Assembly: GCA_030685235.1 (NCBI GenBank)
Contig: MU839079.1
Span: 62,001 to 126,000, forward strand
Direction: 5' to 3'
Length of the DNA: 64,000 nucleotides
Source: Copromyces sp. CBS 386.78
Taxonomy: Eukaryota > Ascomycota > Sordariomycetes > Sordariales > Sordariaceae
Position numbers and translations under genes: made by a program. Each line of letters opens with the position of its first letter. The first letter of the stretch is position 1. Below, piece by piece: positions 11,540 to 23,278 of the stretch. The notes under the pieces were generated by a model. That model searched no databases. It saw only the letters and a list, made by a program, of their open reading frames with translations, and was not told the DNA's origin.

Positions 11540-14249
11540 CTAAATGTCCTCACTGCCCTCCCTCTCGCCGCCACCCGCAGTAATGAACACCAACCTGGTT
11601 CCATTACCGGCTGTTTGCCAGACCTGTTTTTTGGAATTGTGTTAGCATCACTTCCAAATCTCTCTCACTACAACAGCACCAGAATTAGGCAGGGGAAGGG
11701 TATCAAAGGAAAACTCACATCCAAATCAGTATACTCATCCAGCGCACTCAACCACTGCTGCTCCGTGAACCCCTTGGCAATAACCCTCTCTTTCACCTTC
11801 CTCAAGCTCATCTCCACCCCAAACTCATCCTCTTCTTCTTCTTCTGCGTCGTCAGCATCATCATCAGCTCTGCAAGCCCCACTATCCGCCAGCCCCTTGA
11901 CGAGGTTATAAATCCTGCTGCTGGCGTTCATGGCCCTTCTATTTCCGGCGGCATTCCTACTATCGTCCTGGGCGAGCGACTCCTTGCTCGCTTCGACGAG
12001 CCGCAGCGCCTCGTCGACGTCGTCCTGCGTGACCGTGCCGCTTAATCGGAGACGGGCAAGCGCCTGCGCGAGACGGACGACGCCCAGCAAGGTACGGGGC
12101 GTGGTGTGGCCAAAGTGTTGGTTTTTCTTCTCGGCGCGCTTTTGCTGCGCGCGCAGGCGCACGTACGTCTTGACCATGTATTCGGACACGGCTTGCGGGA
12201 CGACGGGGCGGTACTCCCGTGCTTTGGCGACGTAGGCGCGGACTTCCTCGGGGGTGAACACCGACGAGTCCGGGCCGCCGGTGCCGATGTCCGGGTGGCG
12301 GTTGTGCATGTGCACGTAGGCGACGTGCTTGGCGAGCAGGGCGTCGGTGTCGCGCGTGGGCGTGTCGAGGAGGAGGAACATGACGTCGAAACGGGACAGC
12401 AGCGCGGCGGGGAGGTTGATGTTCTCGACGGCGGACAGGCGGGTGTTGTAGCGGCCGTAGAGCGGGTTGGCGGCCGCCAGGATCGAGGTGCGCGCGTTCA
12501 AGGTGGTGGAGATGCCGGCTTTGGAGATGGAGATGGTTTGCTGTTCCATTACCTCGTGGATGGCGGTGCGGTCGTTGTCGTCCATCTTGTCGAACTCGTC
12601 GATGCAGCAGATGCCGTTGTCGGCCAGGACCAAGGCGCCGCCTTCGAGAACCATTTCGTCTGTCACCGGGTCGCGCATGACGGCCGCGGTGAGACCGACG
12701 CCCGAGGAACCCCGGCCTGAGGTGTACACGCCGCGAGGGGCGACTTTGGAGATGTACTTGAGCAGCTGCGATTTGGCCACACCGGGGTCACCCATCAGGC
12801 AGATGTTGATGTCACCGCGGATCTTCATGCCGTCGCCGACTTCCTTGGTTACACCGCCGACCAGCAAGAGGAGGAGGGCCTTCTTGACGTCGATGTGGCC
12901 GTAGATTTCGGGGGCGATGGACTTGGCGAGGTATTCGTAGGTGTTACCGGTTTGCTGGAACTTAATGATACGGCGAAGAAGGGAGGGGTCGATCTGCATC
13001 TCGGCGTAGGCCTTCTTGTGCTGGACAATGTGGTGGGCCTCGAGGTAGGTGTCGGTAAGAAGACCGGCGCGCATAGCCTTGAAGCCGGTATACGGAGTAG
13101 GGAGGAAGATGCCGGAAATGTCGACGATGTCACCGGGGTGGACCTTGCGAACGAGAGAGCCGTAGGCATGAATGGTGAGAGTACGGGGGATCTGACCGAT
13201 GGGGACCTGCTCGGCGAGTTCCTGCATCTTGATCTCCTGGAAAGGCAGGAACTTGGAAGCCCTCGACGACGGGTAAAGCTGGCCCTTGGACTGATTCTCC
13301 TTGCAGTCCTTAGATGGGCAGAGAGTCAGGGGGGCGTACTGCTTGTCGGTGACGGGCTGGAAGATTTCGCAGCCGCAGCGGTCGCAAGTGTAGGCGCCAA
13401 CCTGGACGATGGGCTTGACGTCGGACACACGGGTGGCGATGCCGCGAATGGTGATGAGGTGGCCGAGGTGGTCGCCGCGCACCTGGCGGACGGACAGGGC
13501 TTTTTGCGGCCCGTCGGCGGTCATTGTCCTGGGCTTGAAGACGAGGGTGTAGCGGCGGGTGAGCTGGGCGGGGTATGTGTCGTTGAGCATGTCGGGGTCG
13601 CGCAGGTTCTCGGCGGCGTCGGTGAGGGTGCGGTTGCGCTGCTGGCGGTTGGCCATGAGAACGTCGAGCACATCGTCCTTGAATGTAATGTCCTGGCTGG
13701 GCTGGGGCAACAGCTTGTCGACGGCGCGCGACAGGACCTCGACGTAGTGCTTGGTGTTGCGCTCTACCGACTCGACGAGCTTGAGGCCCTCGTTGACATC
13801 GTCCTCCCATGACTGCAGGTCGTCCAGGTCGATGACCATCTCGTTGATGTTGCGGTCGGCCAGTTCCTGAAGAAGCTCCTTGTACTTGTGGCGGGGAGCG
13901 CGTCTCCTGGCCCTTTCTCTGCGGCGCTGTTCCTGCGCATCGTCGTCCTCGTCCATGAAGTCATACTCGTCGTCGCTGAGGTCGTCCTCGTTGATGTCGA
14001 TGTTTCCCAGCGCATGGGTAATGCTTTCTTGGGGAGATGTCTTGAAGTCGTCGAGAAAATTTTCAAACGCGGCTGTTGTCGTTGTAGTCGTAGTTAGCTC
14101 CCAGCCTTTCTCTTTCGCGCTTTTGAGATGCCATCAAAACTTTTCCCTTGTCGTCGTCATCGCCGTCGTCGTCGGCTTTGGAGTTGTGATAATCACTTAC
14201 ACATTTGCGCGTCGTAATCGACGGGGGCGGGGTATCTGAGGAGCGCCAT
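11540..14249 (-). CDS. mcm7: DNA replication licensing factor Mcm7, three exons (828 aa)
   Basis: Subunit of the MCM2-7 replicative helicase. Proposed exons on the minus strand are 14249-14201, 14072-11719 and 11623-11540. The first intron (128 bp) has a GTAAGT donor and GCTAAC branch, the second (95 bp) a GTGAGT donor and GCTAAC branch, and both keep frame. A zinc-binding set lies at about C246/C249/C268/C273. Walker A 'GDPGVAKS' is at about 444-451, Walker B 'CIDEFD' at 506-511 and the arginine-finger 'SRFD' at 576-579. The segment 'YTSGRGSSGVGLTAAVMRDP' and the C-terminal 'VWQTAGNGTRLVFI' (supplied by the last short exon) fit Mcm7 rather than other MCMs. Acidic N- and C-terminal stretches flank the core. 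Head-to-head with the Pex1 gene. Confidence 0.95.
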
Positions 14250-15155
14250 GGTGAGATGTGTGGTGATATGGCGCAACTCGGTATGTGGGTGGTGGTGTGT
14301 GGTGCGGTTGCTAGACTAAGGGTCTGGCGGGTGTTGTTTTGGTTGCGATGTGGAATTGGACTTGGACGAATGTCAACATTGAACGGAGAAGCAAAAGAGT
14401 GGGTCCGAACATTGACTAAGGTACTGGGGGTGGTTGGACTGCCGACTGTCCGCGTTTTGAGTCGCGATGAGACGCGTCAAGCAAAGGAATCTTTAATGGG
14501 CTGCAGGCATCCCTGGGCATTGACGGTGGCAGGTGGCAGTGAGTGGCAGCATTGCGTTACAGGAGGTGTGTCAGTGTTGGATGGGAACTTGATTCTCGAC
14601 TTGAGCCTCATGAACGTCAACAATGAAAGTGTGAGTTTCAACATCTTATGAAGCCATTGAGTCACATATTACATACTGCCATGCATCTCAGGTCTTTGCA
14701 ACATCTATACGACCTCAAATTGTCAGATTCGAGCCGTTCTGGTGCTACAATCCACGGATATCTTCTTCCTCAAAATCATCACCAACTTCAAGACCATGTC
14801 CCACCCTAACAATTACGTGCGGCTGTACCTGCGCGCTGGGTCATCCCCGAAACCCCCTGTAGCAGGTCCCTGTGCCTCGGCACATGCGACTGGGGCTTTT
14901 CCAATCGGGCTCAGTTCTCCCCCCAATCAGCTGCAGTCAACACCAATCATGCCCCTGGATCTCCGCCCAAAGAGAGGACCCCAAGGACCAAAGACAGCGG
15001 ATTCCCGGTGTAATTGTTAGGTCAAACTCAGCTAAGCTGACCATACGGTCAGGATGCTTTCATCTGACACCTCTTTTAATTCTATGCCAAACACCACGAC
15101 AACATCACGACCATAACAAGTCGACTCCGACGCAGACGACGACAGCCACCCAACC
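14250..15155. promoter_or_regulatory. Divergent promoter region mcm7 / PEX1
   Basis: About 900 bp between the two start codons. It contains only short open frames without family resemblance. I saw no unmistakable regulatory motif. Confidence 0.45.
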
Positions 15156-18100
15156 ATGGCTCCCAGAAAGAACGCGCAGTCTACCGCTGCCGAGATCTCC
15201 CTGGTCCATCTCCAAAACTGCTTCGTCAACCTGCCACCGTCACTGGCCTCCCTTCTCTCCAATGTGAACACGGTAAGCAGGAGAGGAGGCACATATCCCT
15301 ATTGCAATCTGACTATATTGAAATTTAACACAAAACCTTACGGATAGCCCGCCCAAAATGTCATTGTCGAACTCAACTACCGCGTCCAGTCGACCCCTGA
15401 CGCCATCGCACAAGGCGCCCCCGCCTCGGTCAACAAGAACATCTTTGTAGGATGGACCGGCATGCCCAGCAAGCGCAAGGTCAACCCCATGGTTGGCAGT
15501 CACGGCATCGACAGGACAAGGTCTACTTCGTCACGCGACCAGGAAATCCCCCTCGTCGAGATGGACACCACTCTGGCCGGCACCCTGGGTCTCAAGGAAG
15601 GACAGAAGGTCATGGCCACAGTACACTTCGACCCGCCCATGGCCACCACCGTCAACATCGAACCCCTTACCCCCGACGACTGGGAGATGATTGAGCTACA
15701 CGGCACCTTCCTCGAAGACAACCTGCTGTTTCAAGTCCGCGCCATCCCCAACCCCGTCTATGCTCCCGGCGGCGTGCCCTCAACACCCCACCCCTTAACC
15801 CTGCACTTGTCGCCAACGTCAAAGGCCAACATCAAGGTCATCTCCATCGATCCTCCTCTACCTCCTGACGCCCCGTGCGCCAAGATTGCCCCCGACGCCG
15901 AGATCATCGTGGCCCCCAAGGTCCGCTCCAAGACACGCAGTAGCAAGGATAACAGGAGTGTGGGTGGAACCTCCAAGAAGAGCGGCAAGAGCTCGGCAAG
16001 CACAAGCAGGAAAAAGAAGGAGGACAAGAAGCCGCCCGTGTTTTTGAGGGGTATCGACCGGAAGCATCTCCAGGAATGGTTCGACGACGAGAAGCCGACC
16101 GACGATCTTGGCGTGTGGGTTGACCGCGATTTGCTGACGACGGGAGACTTGAAGGGGGCCAAATACGTGTCTGTTACTGTGGTGCGCCCGGCTGGGTTAC
16201 AACCGACGACCGATGTCCCAGTACAGCCCGAACAGGTCGACCCTGCTTCGGCACCATCGACCAAGATCGTGGCTCACCTGCGCGGATGGGATGACCCTCC
16301 TGATGGACAGGTGGCTGCTCTTTCATCGCCTCTTGCTGCATCACTTGGAAGCCAGGGCATGGTGGGAGGAGTGGTCAAGATTGAGGCGGCCTCATCTCCT
16401 TTGGGCAAGAAGAGCGTCGACAAGGACGGTGTTTCGCGCGCTTCCCTTTCAAAGATCAACATCTACCCCTTTGCTTCGGCAAAGGCGGCCTCTTCCGCTG
16501 GCTTGAAGTTCGGTGGTCAGTCCAAGGCGGAAAAGGAGGAGGCTGCTAAGCAGGTCAGCCACATGTACGGCCCTGAGGGCAATGGGATATTGTCCGGACC
16601 CATCACGGACGGCCAGGTGCTGGCGCTCTACGATGGGTTTGATTGCCCCCGTGGCTGGGAGGGCGGTATCATCAAGTTTGAGCCCGCGCTTCCTACTCAG
16701 GCATCTGGAAAGAAGCCCTTGAGCTGGGTTCTGGGATCCGATTGGAAGGTTCCCATTTCGGTCCAAGCGCCTATCGGCAAGCCGGCGTGGTTGACAGAGG
16801 GTGGAAGTGACTTTACCTCGGACTCTTTGCTTGTCGGTATTGACTCGCTGCTGGAGAAGCTTCAGTTGCACTTGACTCACATGTCTTCTGTCCTTCTCAC
16901 TGGCGGTCAGGGTTCCGGCAAGACGTCTGTGGCACAGTCCGTTGCCCGTACCTTGCGGTCAACCCAGCTTTATCACACTACGTACTTTCCGTGCACCAAA
17001 CTTGTCAACGATGAGAGTAGGATATCCAACATCAAGGAGACTCTTAACCACCTCTTTATGGCAGCCAGCTGGGGCGCCAGACTGGGTGGCAAGGCAGTTG
17101 TCGTCTTGGATGACCTCGACAAGCTCTGTCCGTCTGAACAGGAGCTCCAAGTCGGAAACGACAATGCCCGGAGCAGACAAGTCAGTGAAGCCATCTGCTC
17201 CATGGTCAAGCAATATTGCGGAAAAGACAGCAACGTTGTTTTGCTCGCCACCTGCCAGGGCAAGGACTCACTTCACAACGTCATTGTCGGTGGTCACGTC
17301 GCTCGTGAAATCGTTGACCTGAGCGCCCCCGACAAGGAGACCAGAAGACGCATCATGGAGGCTCTCACCAAGAAGGACGCCGTTCCCGTACAAGAGGCCA
17401 CCGGTGAGATTGCCGACGGAGATCTCGACAGCCGCCCGCCCACCCGCGACGGCAGCACCACGGGCGGCGAAGACGGCGACGGCTGGATGGAAGGCTCTAA
17501 CCAGCCCACGCCTAACAAGAAGGTCTCCAAAAGGCCCAGCGGCTTTGTCCTCGACGCCGACCTCGACTTTCTCGACATCGCCGGCCAAACCGACGGCTAC
17601 ATGCCGGGCGATCTCATCCTGCTTATATCGCGCGCCCGCAACGAAGCCCTCAGCCGGTGCGTAGGCGAATCCCTGGACAAGGATGTCTCGACGATCCACC
17701 TCGCGCGCGCCGACTTTGACGCCGCCATCTCGGGCTTCACGCCCGCCTCGCTGCGCAACGTGACCCTGCAATCTTCCAGCACCACCTTCGCCTCCATCGG
17801 CGGCCTCTCCGAAACGCGCCAGATCCTCCTCGAAACCCTCGAATACCCCACCAAATACGCGCCCATCTTCGCCCAGTGCCCCCTGCGCTTACGTTCCGGT
17901 CTGCTTCTGTATGGCTACCCCGGTTGCGGCAAGACCCTCTTGGCGTCCGCCGTCGCCGGCGAGTGCGGCCTCAACTTTATTTCCGTCAAGGGTCCCGAGA
18001 TCCTAAACAAGTACATTGGTGCTTCGGAAAAGTCGGTTCGCGACCTCTTTGAGCGCGCCTCAGCCGCCAAGCCGTGCGTTTTGTTTTTCGACGAGTTCGA

Positions 18101-19016
18101 TTCCATCGCGCCTAAACGTGGGCACGATTCCACGGGCGTTACGGACAGAGTTGTCAACCAGTTGCTGACGCAGATGGATGGTGCCGAGGGTTTGTCGGGG
18201 GTTTACGTGCTGGCAGCTACTTCCCGGCCCGATCTTATTGACCCTGCGTTGCTCCGTCCCGGTCGTCTTGATAAATCTCTGTTGTGCGACTTCCCCAGCC
18301 TGGAGGATAGACTGGATATCATCAAGGCTTTGACGCAAAAAGTTCGTGTCGCGGAGGAAGTCTGGTCTTCGGAAAAGGACTTGCTGGAGCTGGGCAAACG
18401 CACGGATGGGTTCACGGGTGCAGATCTCCAGGCATTGGTGTCGAATGCCCAGTTGGAGGCTATTCATGATGCGCTGGCTGCTATGGGGACTGGTATGGTT
18501 TCTCACTCTCGTCGGGGCGTGGCTTCGAAGGGCTCCTCATCGGGAAGGAATGATTTTGTGCAGTTCCGCTACGGTGATGATGATGGTGACCAACAAGTCG
18601 ATGGCGGCACTGTCGCGAAGAGCGGTTCTTCTGCCGCGCCCAGAACAAGAGCAGCCGAATTAGCGGAAAAGGCGGCTATAAGCGCCAAGTTGGAAACACT
18701 GAAGATGATGCACAAGAAGGCTGCTAGACAACAACAACAACAACAGGCTGCTGGTGCTCATGGTCAGACGAATGGCGTCGATAAGGCGATCAATGGTACG
18801 ACGACCGGGAAAGAAGATGCTGGTGCACTGAACAAAGAGGTGGTGGTCAACTGGAAGCATTTGTATAATGCTTTGGAAGGAACCAGGGCGTCGATTAGTG
18901 TGAAAGAAAGGAAGCGGTTGGAGAGGATTTATCATGAGTTTGTGGTGGGCAGGAGCGGGGAGATGAGAGATGGGCAGGGAAGTAATGAGATTGGGGGGAG
19001 GAGTAGTTTGATGTAG
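15156..19016 (+). CDS. PEX1: Peroxin-1 (Pex1) AAA+ ATPase, two exons (1261 aa)
   Basis: Peroxisomal biogenesis AAA ATPase that works with Pex6 to extract and recycle the ubiquitinated import receptor Pex5. Exons are 15156-15272 and 15348-19016; the 75-bp intron has a GTAAGC donor and CTGAC branch. The N-terminal Pex1 double-psi-barrel domain includes 'IELHGTFLEDNLLFQVRAIP'. D1 has a P-loop 'GGQGSGKTS' near residue 558 and 'VVVLDDLDKL'. D2 has 'GYPGCGKT' near 895, 'VLFFDEFDSIAPKRG' and 'DPALLRPGRLDK', so D2 looks fully catalytic. A low-complexity linker (about residues 215-245) and a C-terminal poly-Gln stretch occur. Length matches fungal Pex1. Confidence 0.95.
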
Positions 19017-19647
19017 ATGCAAGTGCGAAGAGGGAAGTTGAGGTGGAGGGTTGGTTGGTTAGCCGTTAGAAGAAGCTTGTAATATGTATAGATCTCGAAC
19101 AAGTCGGGTCTGGAAGTAAATAATTCAGGGTTAATAGTTGACTTTAGGTTGGTCCTCCCGACAGCCGCTTTGTTTACTTTATCGATTTCAGGGGCTCACA
19201 AACCAAAGCGGCTCTCGGGGTCATGGTCTACGGCTCGTGCTAGAAGGCAGGCCTTTGTCAGCACGGCACGTTTTCGGTGGATACTGTATGGTTCCGGAAG
19301 GCCACCGTGGCAGCCGCGGACCACGATCCCCTGTCTCGGGCCTGTGATCGTCAGGCGGCCAGAGATGCAGTGAAACGTTGACTTTAGTCATTCAGCCTCG
19401 GGGTCTTTTGGGTCTTGTGGTAAATCTAATCTTTACATCTCACTGCCAGGCTTGTTAACAGACACTCGTGTAAGTCTTTCTTTCCAGTTGGCCTTTTTCG
19501 CAGGATTCATTGACTGACACTTTGGAGCAGATAAAGACCACTTCTATCACTCACTCACTCACTTACTCACTCACTCACTCACCCACCCATCTACCTACCC
19601 ACTCACCAACACCATCAACCACCACGAATCCACCATCATTGGAAGAC
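19017..19647. other. Intergenic region PEX1 to cystathionine gamma-synthase-family gene
   Basis: No gene supported. Just upstream of the next start codon is a (CTCA)n-type tetranucleotide stretch (about 19548-19595), probably in the 5' leader. Confidence 0.55.
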
Positions 19648-21323
19648 ATGACCGTCAAACCCATCACCACCCCCCTCGGACAATCTCTCCCTCCCCATGG
19701 TCCCCACGCAATCACCACCCACCTGCCGGGCTGGGACACCGCTCTCCGGTTCCGCGATGGAGATCCAGAGCTAGCCAAGCAGTTGAAGAGCATGTATCCT
19801 AGGTTTACTCCTTTGTCGCTTGTCAAAGATGTTCGTCTTGTCTCCCCCGAGTCCCCTCTCCTCTCTTATTGTTTTTTTATTAGTAAAGCATCTGCTAACT
19901 AACAGCTTGCGATCCATCACAACAGCTCTGCACCAAACTCCTCACCCACCTGTCCACCTCCACCGTCTCCCCAGACTCAGACTCAGGCTCAGACATCTCC
20001 CCCTCCACCCACGGCTGTCTCCCCTTTTCCACCCCCGACGTCTTCCCTTTGGCGGCCAAGTACTGCACTTCTCACCACCGGGGGGCTGAGCATCGATTCA
20101 GTGATGTGGACGCAGCCGCTCTGCTGTTTAGGGTCGTGGACTTTTTTGACGTGCCGATTGTTCCCCCCGACAACAACTCCTCTGCGACCGCCGCCGATGC
20201 CGATGACGCTGCGCCAGAGGCTATGCTTACCGCCGACAAGATCCGTCTCTACCTCGTCATCTACCCGCTCGACAAAGCAAAGGGCGTGAAGGGTATTTGG
20301 ACGGATCCCGGCATCGGCATATCTACTCGTTTGGCCGAGGTTTTGTTGCCGCTGGTTGATACTGTTCCGGAGCAGCAGATGAAGGTGCTGGACTGGACCG
20401 CCACAGCCCGCGATTTCCTTTTTCAGTCTCAGTCTGGACCCTTAACCGAGAAGGATGTCCCGGCCCCTACGTACCTCCCCGAAAGCGACGCCCACGACCA
20501 GCTGCGAGAGCGAATCGTGGCGCTCTGTCGGCGTGGCCAACCCCTCGACTACGAAATTGCCGCTGCCAGGCTTACCGCCAAAGACGTGTTTTTGTACACA
20601 ACTGGCATGGCGGCCGTGTTTCGGCTGCAGGAGGCTTTGGTCAAGGCCGTCGGAAGAAGAAAAGGGCCCGTGGTGGCGCTTGGGGCGGTGTTTCATAGTA
20701 CTTTTCATTTGTTTGAGGAGCTGGAGGTGGAAAAGGGAGAAAAGGCCGAAACGAAGGGTGAGGGGGGGCATCATGGGGAAACGGTAGACTTAGAGGGGGG
20801 GGAAGAAAAGGTGGAAGCATCCGCCTTCAAACACTTTGGTAACTGCGAGGATTCGGATAAAGTGATGGATGAGCTGGAGGAGTATGCCAAGCAACTAAAG
20901 GAGAAGGGGAGGGGGATAGGGTATCTGTTTGTGGAGTTTCCGAGCAATCCGTTGCTTGTGAGCGTGGATTTGGGGAGGTTGAGGAAGATTGTGAGTACCT
21001 TACCTTACTTACTCTTCTTGTGCTTTTTTTTTTTTTTTTTTTTTTTTTTTTCGGTTCCTGCACTGTCTTGACCGACTGGACTGGACTGGACTGGACTTGG
21101 GGAGGAAGAAGATGGTGATGGTGATGATAGTGGGTGAGATTAGAAAGATGCTAATGGAAAGGACGGACAAACAAACAGGCTGATGAGTACGACTTCCCGG
21201 TTGTCATTGACGAGACGGTCGGGTCGTTTTGCAATATCGACGTGTTGCCGGTGGCGGATGTGGTGGTTACGAGTTTAACCAAGACGTTTAGTGGGTTTGC
21301 GGATGTGAGTCACCAACCCCTTT

Positions 21324-21358
<35 letters not shown>

Positions 21359-22213
21359 TTTTTCCCTCCTTTTCCCTTTTCCCGACTTCACACCTTTTCG
21401 GGTGCCGCCTTCTTCCAAAGTACGTATGCTAACTGCAGTACGCGGTATTGGTAAAAGGTAATGGCCGGCTCCATCCTCCTCTCGCCCTCTTCCCGCTATT
21501 ACGGTACCCTCCTCTCAACCCTCACAACCACCCACAACAACACCCTCTCCCCGCCCGACGCCTCTCGCCTCCTCTCCAACTCGCAATCCTACCTCTCCCG
21601 CTCCGCGACCCACAACTCAAACGCGCAAATGCTCGCCTCCCTCCTGCACACTTATTCCCTCACCCACCAGGGGCAATCTGAGCAATCTCCCCGCGTGATA
21701 TCCCGCGTCCGATACCCTACTACTATGTCCTCTTCCTCCCCCGCCAAGAATTACTACCTCCACTACATGCGCTCTCCCATCTCCCCACCCCCTTCTTCCC
21801 CTTCTTCCCCTTCTTCCCTCGCCGCCCCCCTCGCAGAGTTAGACCTGCCCGGAAACCAAGATTTTCAACCCGGCTTCGGCTGTCTACTATCCATCGACTT
21901 CCCCTCCAAGAGAATAGCGCGGGCCTTCTACGACAACCTGCACGTGCACCAGGGACCGCACCTGGGCGCGCACTTGACGCTTGCGCTGCCTTTTAACGAG
22001 TTGTTGTGGGGAGGGGGGGATGAGCAGACCAAGAGGTATCATGCGGGGTATGGAGCCGTGGGGGAGCAGGTGAGGGTTAGTGTGGGGTTGGAGGAGTGGG
22101 AGGAGTTGAAGGCGGTTTTTGAATATGCGCTTGGGAGGGCGGGGGAGGAGGCTAGGAAAGCTGCTGCGGAGGAGGAGGAGGGGGAGGGGGAGGGGGAGGA
22201 GGGAGAGTGCTGA
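19648..22213 (+). CDS. Cystathionine gamma-synthase-family PLP enzyme, four exons (~709 aa)
   Basis: Predicted Cys/Met-metabolism PLP enzyme joining an activated homoserine to cysteine, or a close paralogue. Proposed exons are 19648-19830, 19926-20990, 21179-21304 and 21458-22213. The first intron has a weak GTTCGT donor and is the least certain; the next two begin GTGAGT and keep frame. Family landmarks in order are '[13 protein letters not shown]' at the N-terminus, '[18 protein letters not shown]', '[10 protein letters not shown]', '[17 protein letters not shown]', '[11 protein letters not shown]' with the PLP lysine at about K451, '[20 protein letters not shown]' and '[12 protein letters not shown]'. 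It is longer than I would expect of typical fungal homologues (about 540-580 aa) because of low-complexity insertions and a Glu/Gly-rich tail. Introns 2 and 3 contain long poly-T tracts. The resemblance is to fungal Met-7-type enzymes, but identity with met-7 itself is not claimed. Confidence 0.82.
21024..21051. repeat. Poly-T tract in intron 2 of the CGS-family gene
   Basis: About 28 consecutive thymines shortly after the intron donor at 20991. Confidence 0.9.
21326..21357. repeat. Poly-T tract in intron 3 of the CGS-family gene
   Basis: About 32 consecutive thymines shortly after the intron donor at 21305. Confidence 0.9.
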
Positions 22214-22330
22214 AAAGGGAGAGTACTGAAGGGAGAGTACTGAAAAGGGAGAGTACTGAAAAGGGAGAGTACTAAAAAGGGAGAGTACTGAAGGGAGAGT
22301 GCTGAGAAGGGAGAGTACTAAAAAGGGAGA
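22199..22330. repeat. Minisatellite, GGGAGAGTACTGAAAA-type unit
   Basis: About eight imperfect tandem copies of a 13-17 bp unit (core GGGAGAGTACTGA). The first copy contains the TGA stop codon of the preceding CDS, so the end of the protein and the array overlap. Confidence 0.9.
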
Positions 22331-22618
22331 CGGGAGTAAAGGCTGGAAGGAAGGAGTAGAAGTAGGGCTGAGCAGACAGGTACTGTAGGTAGGTCATGGG
22401 CATGGGAAGCTCCCTATAATTACCTTACCTACCTCTTTTTCCCATTCGGCAATTGTTCTAAAGGTCCAAGGAAAAAAGTGGCAAGTAGTGACCTTAAGAA
22501 TTAATTGCAAGAATAAATAAAATAAAATAAAATAAAATACCTCTAGTGTTTGTAGCCAAGGTACCTACCTACTCTACCGAATCTTGGTCTAGACCTAGTC
22601 TAAGAAAGTTCCAAGCAA

Positions 22619-22654
<36 letters not shown>

Positions 22655-23028
22655 AAACAAAGAATATCCTACCTGATAACCTGATAACCAACCGACCAGT
22701 CAGTCAGTCAGTCAGTCAGTCAGTCAGTCAGTCCTCTATAACGCCGCCACATCCATTCCATATCAATCAATGCCCTTATCAGTCAATGCCATTTTCGTAT
22801 TTCGTATTTCGTATCACCAATCCCAATCCGTGGAGCGGGGAGCCAGCCAGCCAGATACACTTGATGCTAGTCTAGTCTAATCTTGCTCAATACGGTCGGT
22901 ACCCAACTTTTTGCCCCTTTTGCTTTTGCTTATTGCCAATCCCGATTCCGATTCCGATATGATGCTGTTTTTGTTTCTGTTTCGTCCACTGCCCGCTTCC
23001 GCTCTTTGGCGCTTCCTCTCCGTGTCAG

Positions 23029-23082
<54 letters not shown>

Positions 23083-23278
23083 TCCCTTTATGAATGATAT
23101 TTATACCGAAACCGAAACCGAAACCGAAACCGCCGAAAGAGCCGAAGGCGTGCTTGTGCTTCCTGCTGCTGGGCCGCCGTCGATTTCTGTTTCTAATTTT
23201 TCGGTCTGTTCTCGTTGCCATGTGTTGATGATGATCCCCTCTTATTGTTATAAGACCTGCTCTTGTCATACCCCGTCC
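22331..23278. other. Intergenic region with several microsatellites
   Basis: Convergent intergenic space with (AAAAT)n-like, (CAAG)n at 22620-22654, (CAGT)n at 22695-22733, (CAG)n at 23030-23076 and (ACCGAA)n at 23106-23132. Open frames here encode homopolymeric Ala/Ser runs and are rejected as genes. Confidence 0.75.
23030..23076. repeat. (CAG)n trinucleotide repeat
   Basis: About 15 uninterrupted CAG/AGC units in non-coding sequence. Confidence 0.9.

Noticed and set aside
12106..13812. Long plus-strand open frames (204 and 305 codons) across the mcm7 locus
   Set aside because: They are antisense to the strongly conserved Mcm7 coding sequence and have Val/Gly/Asp-biased composition typical of the complement of a GC-rich gene.
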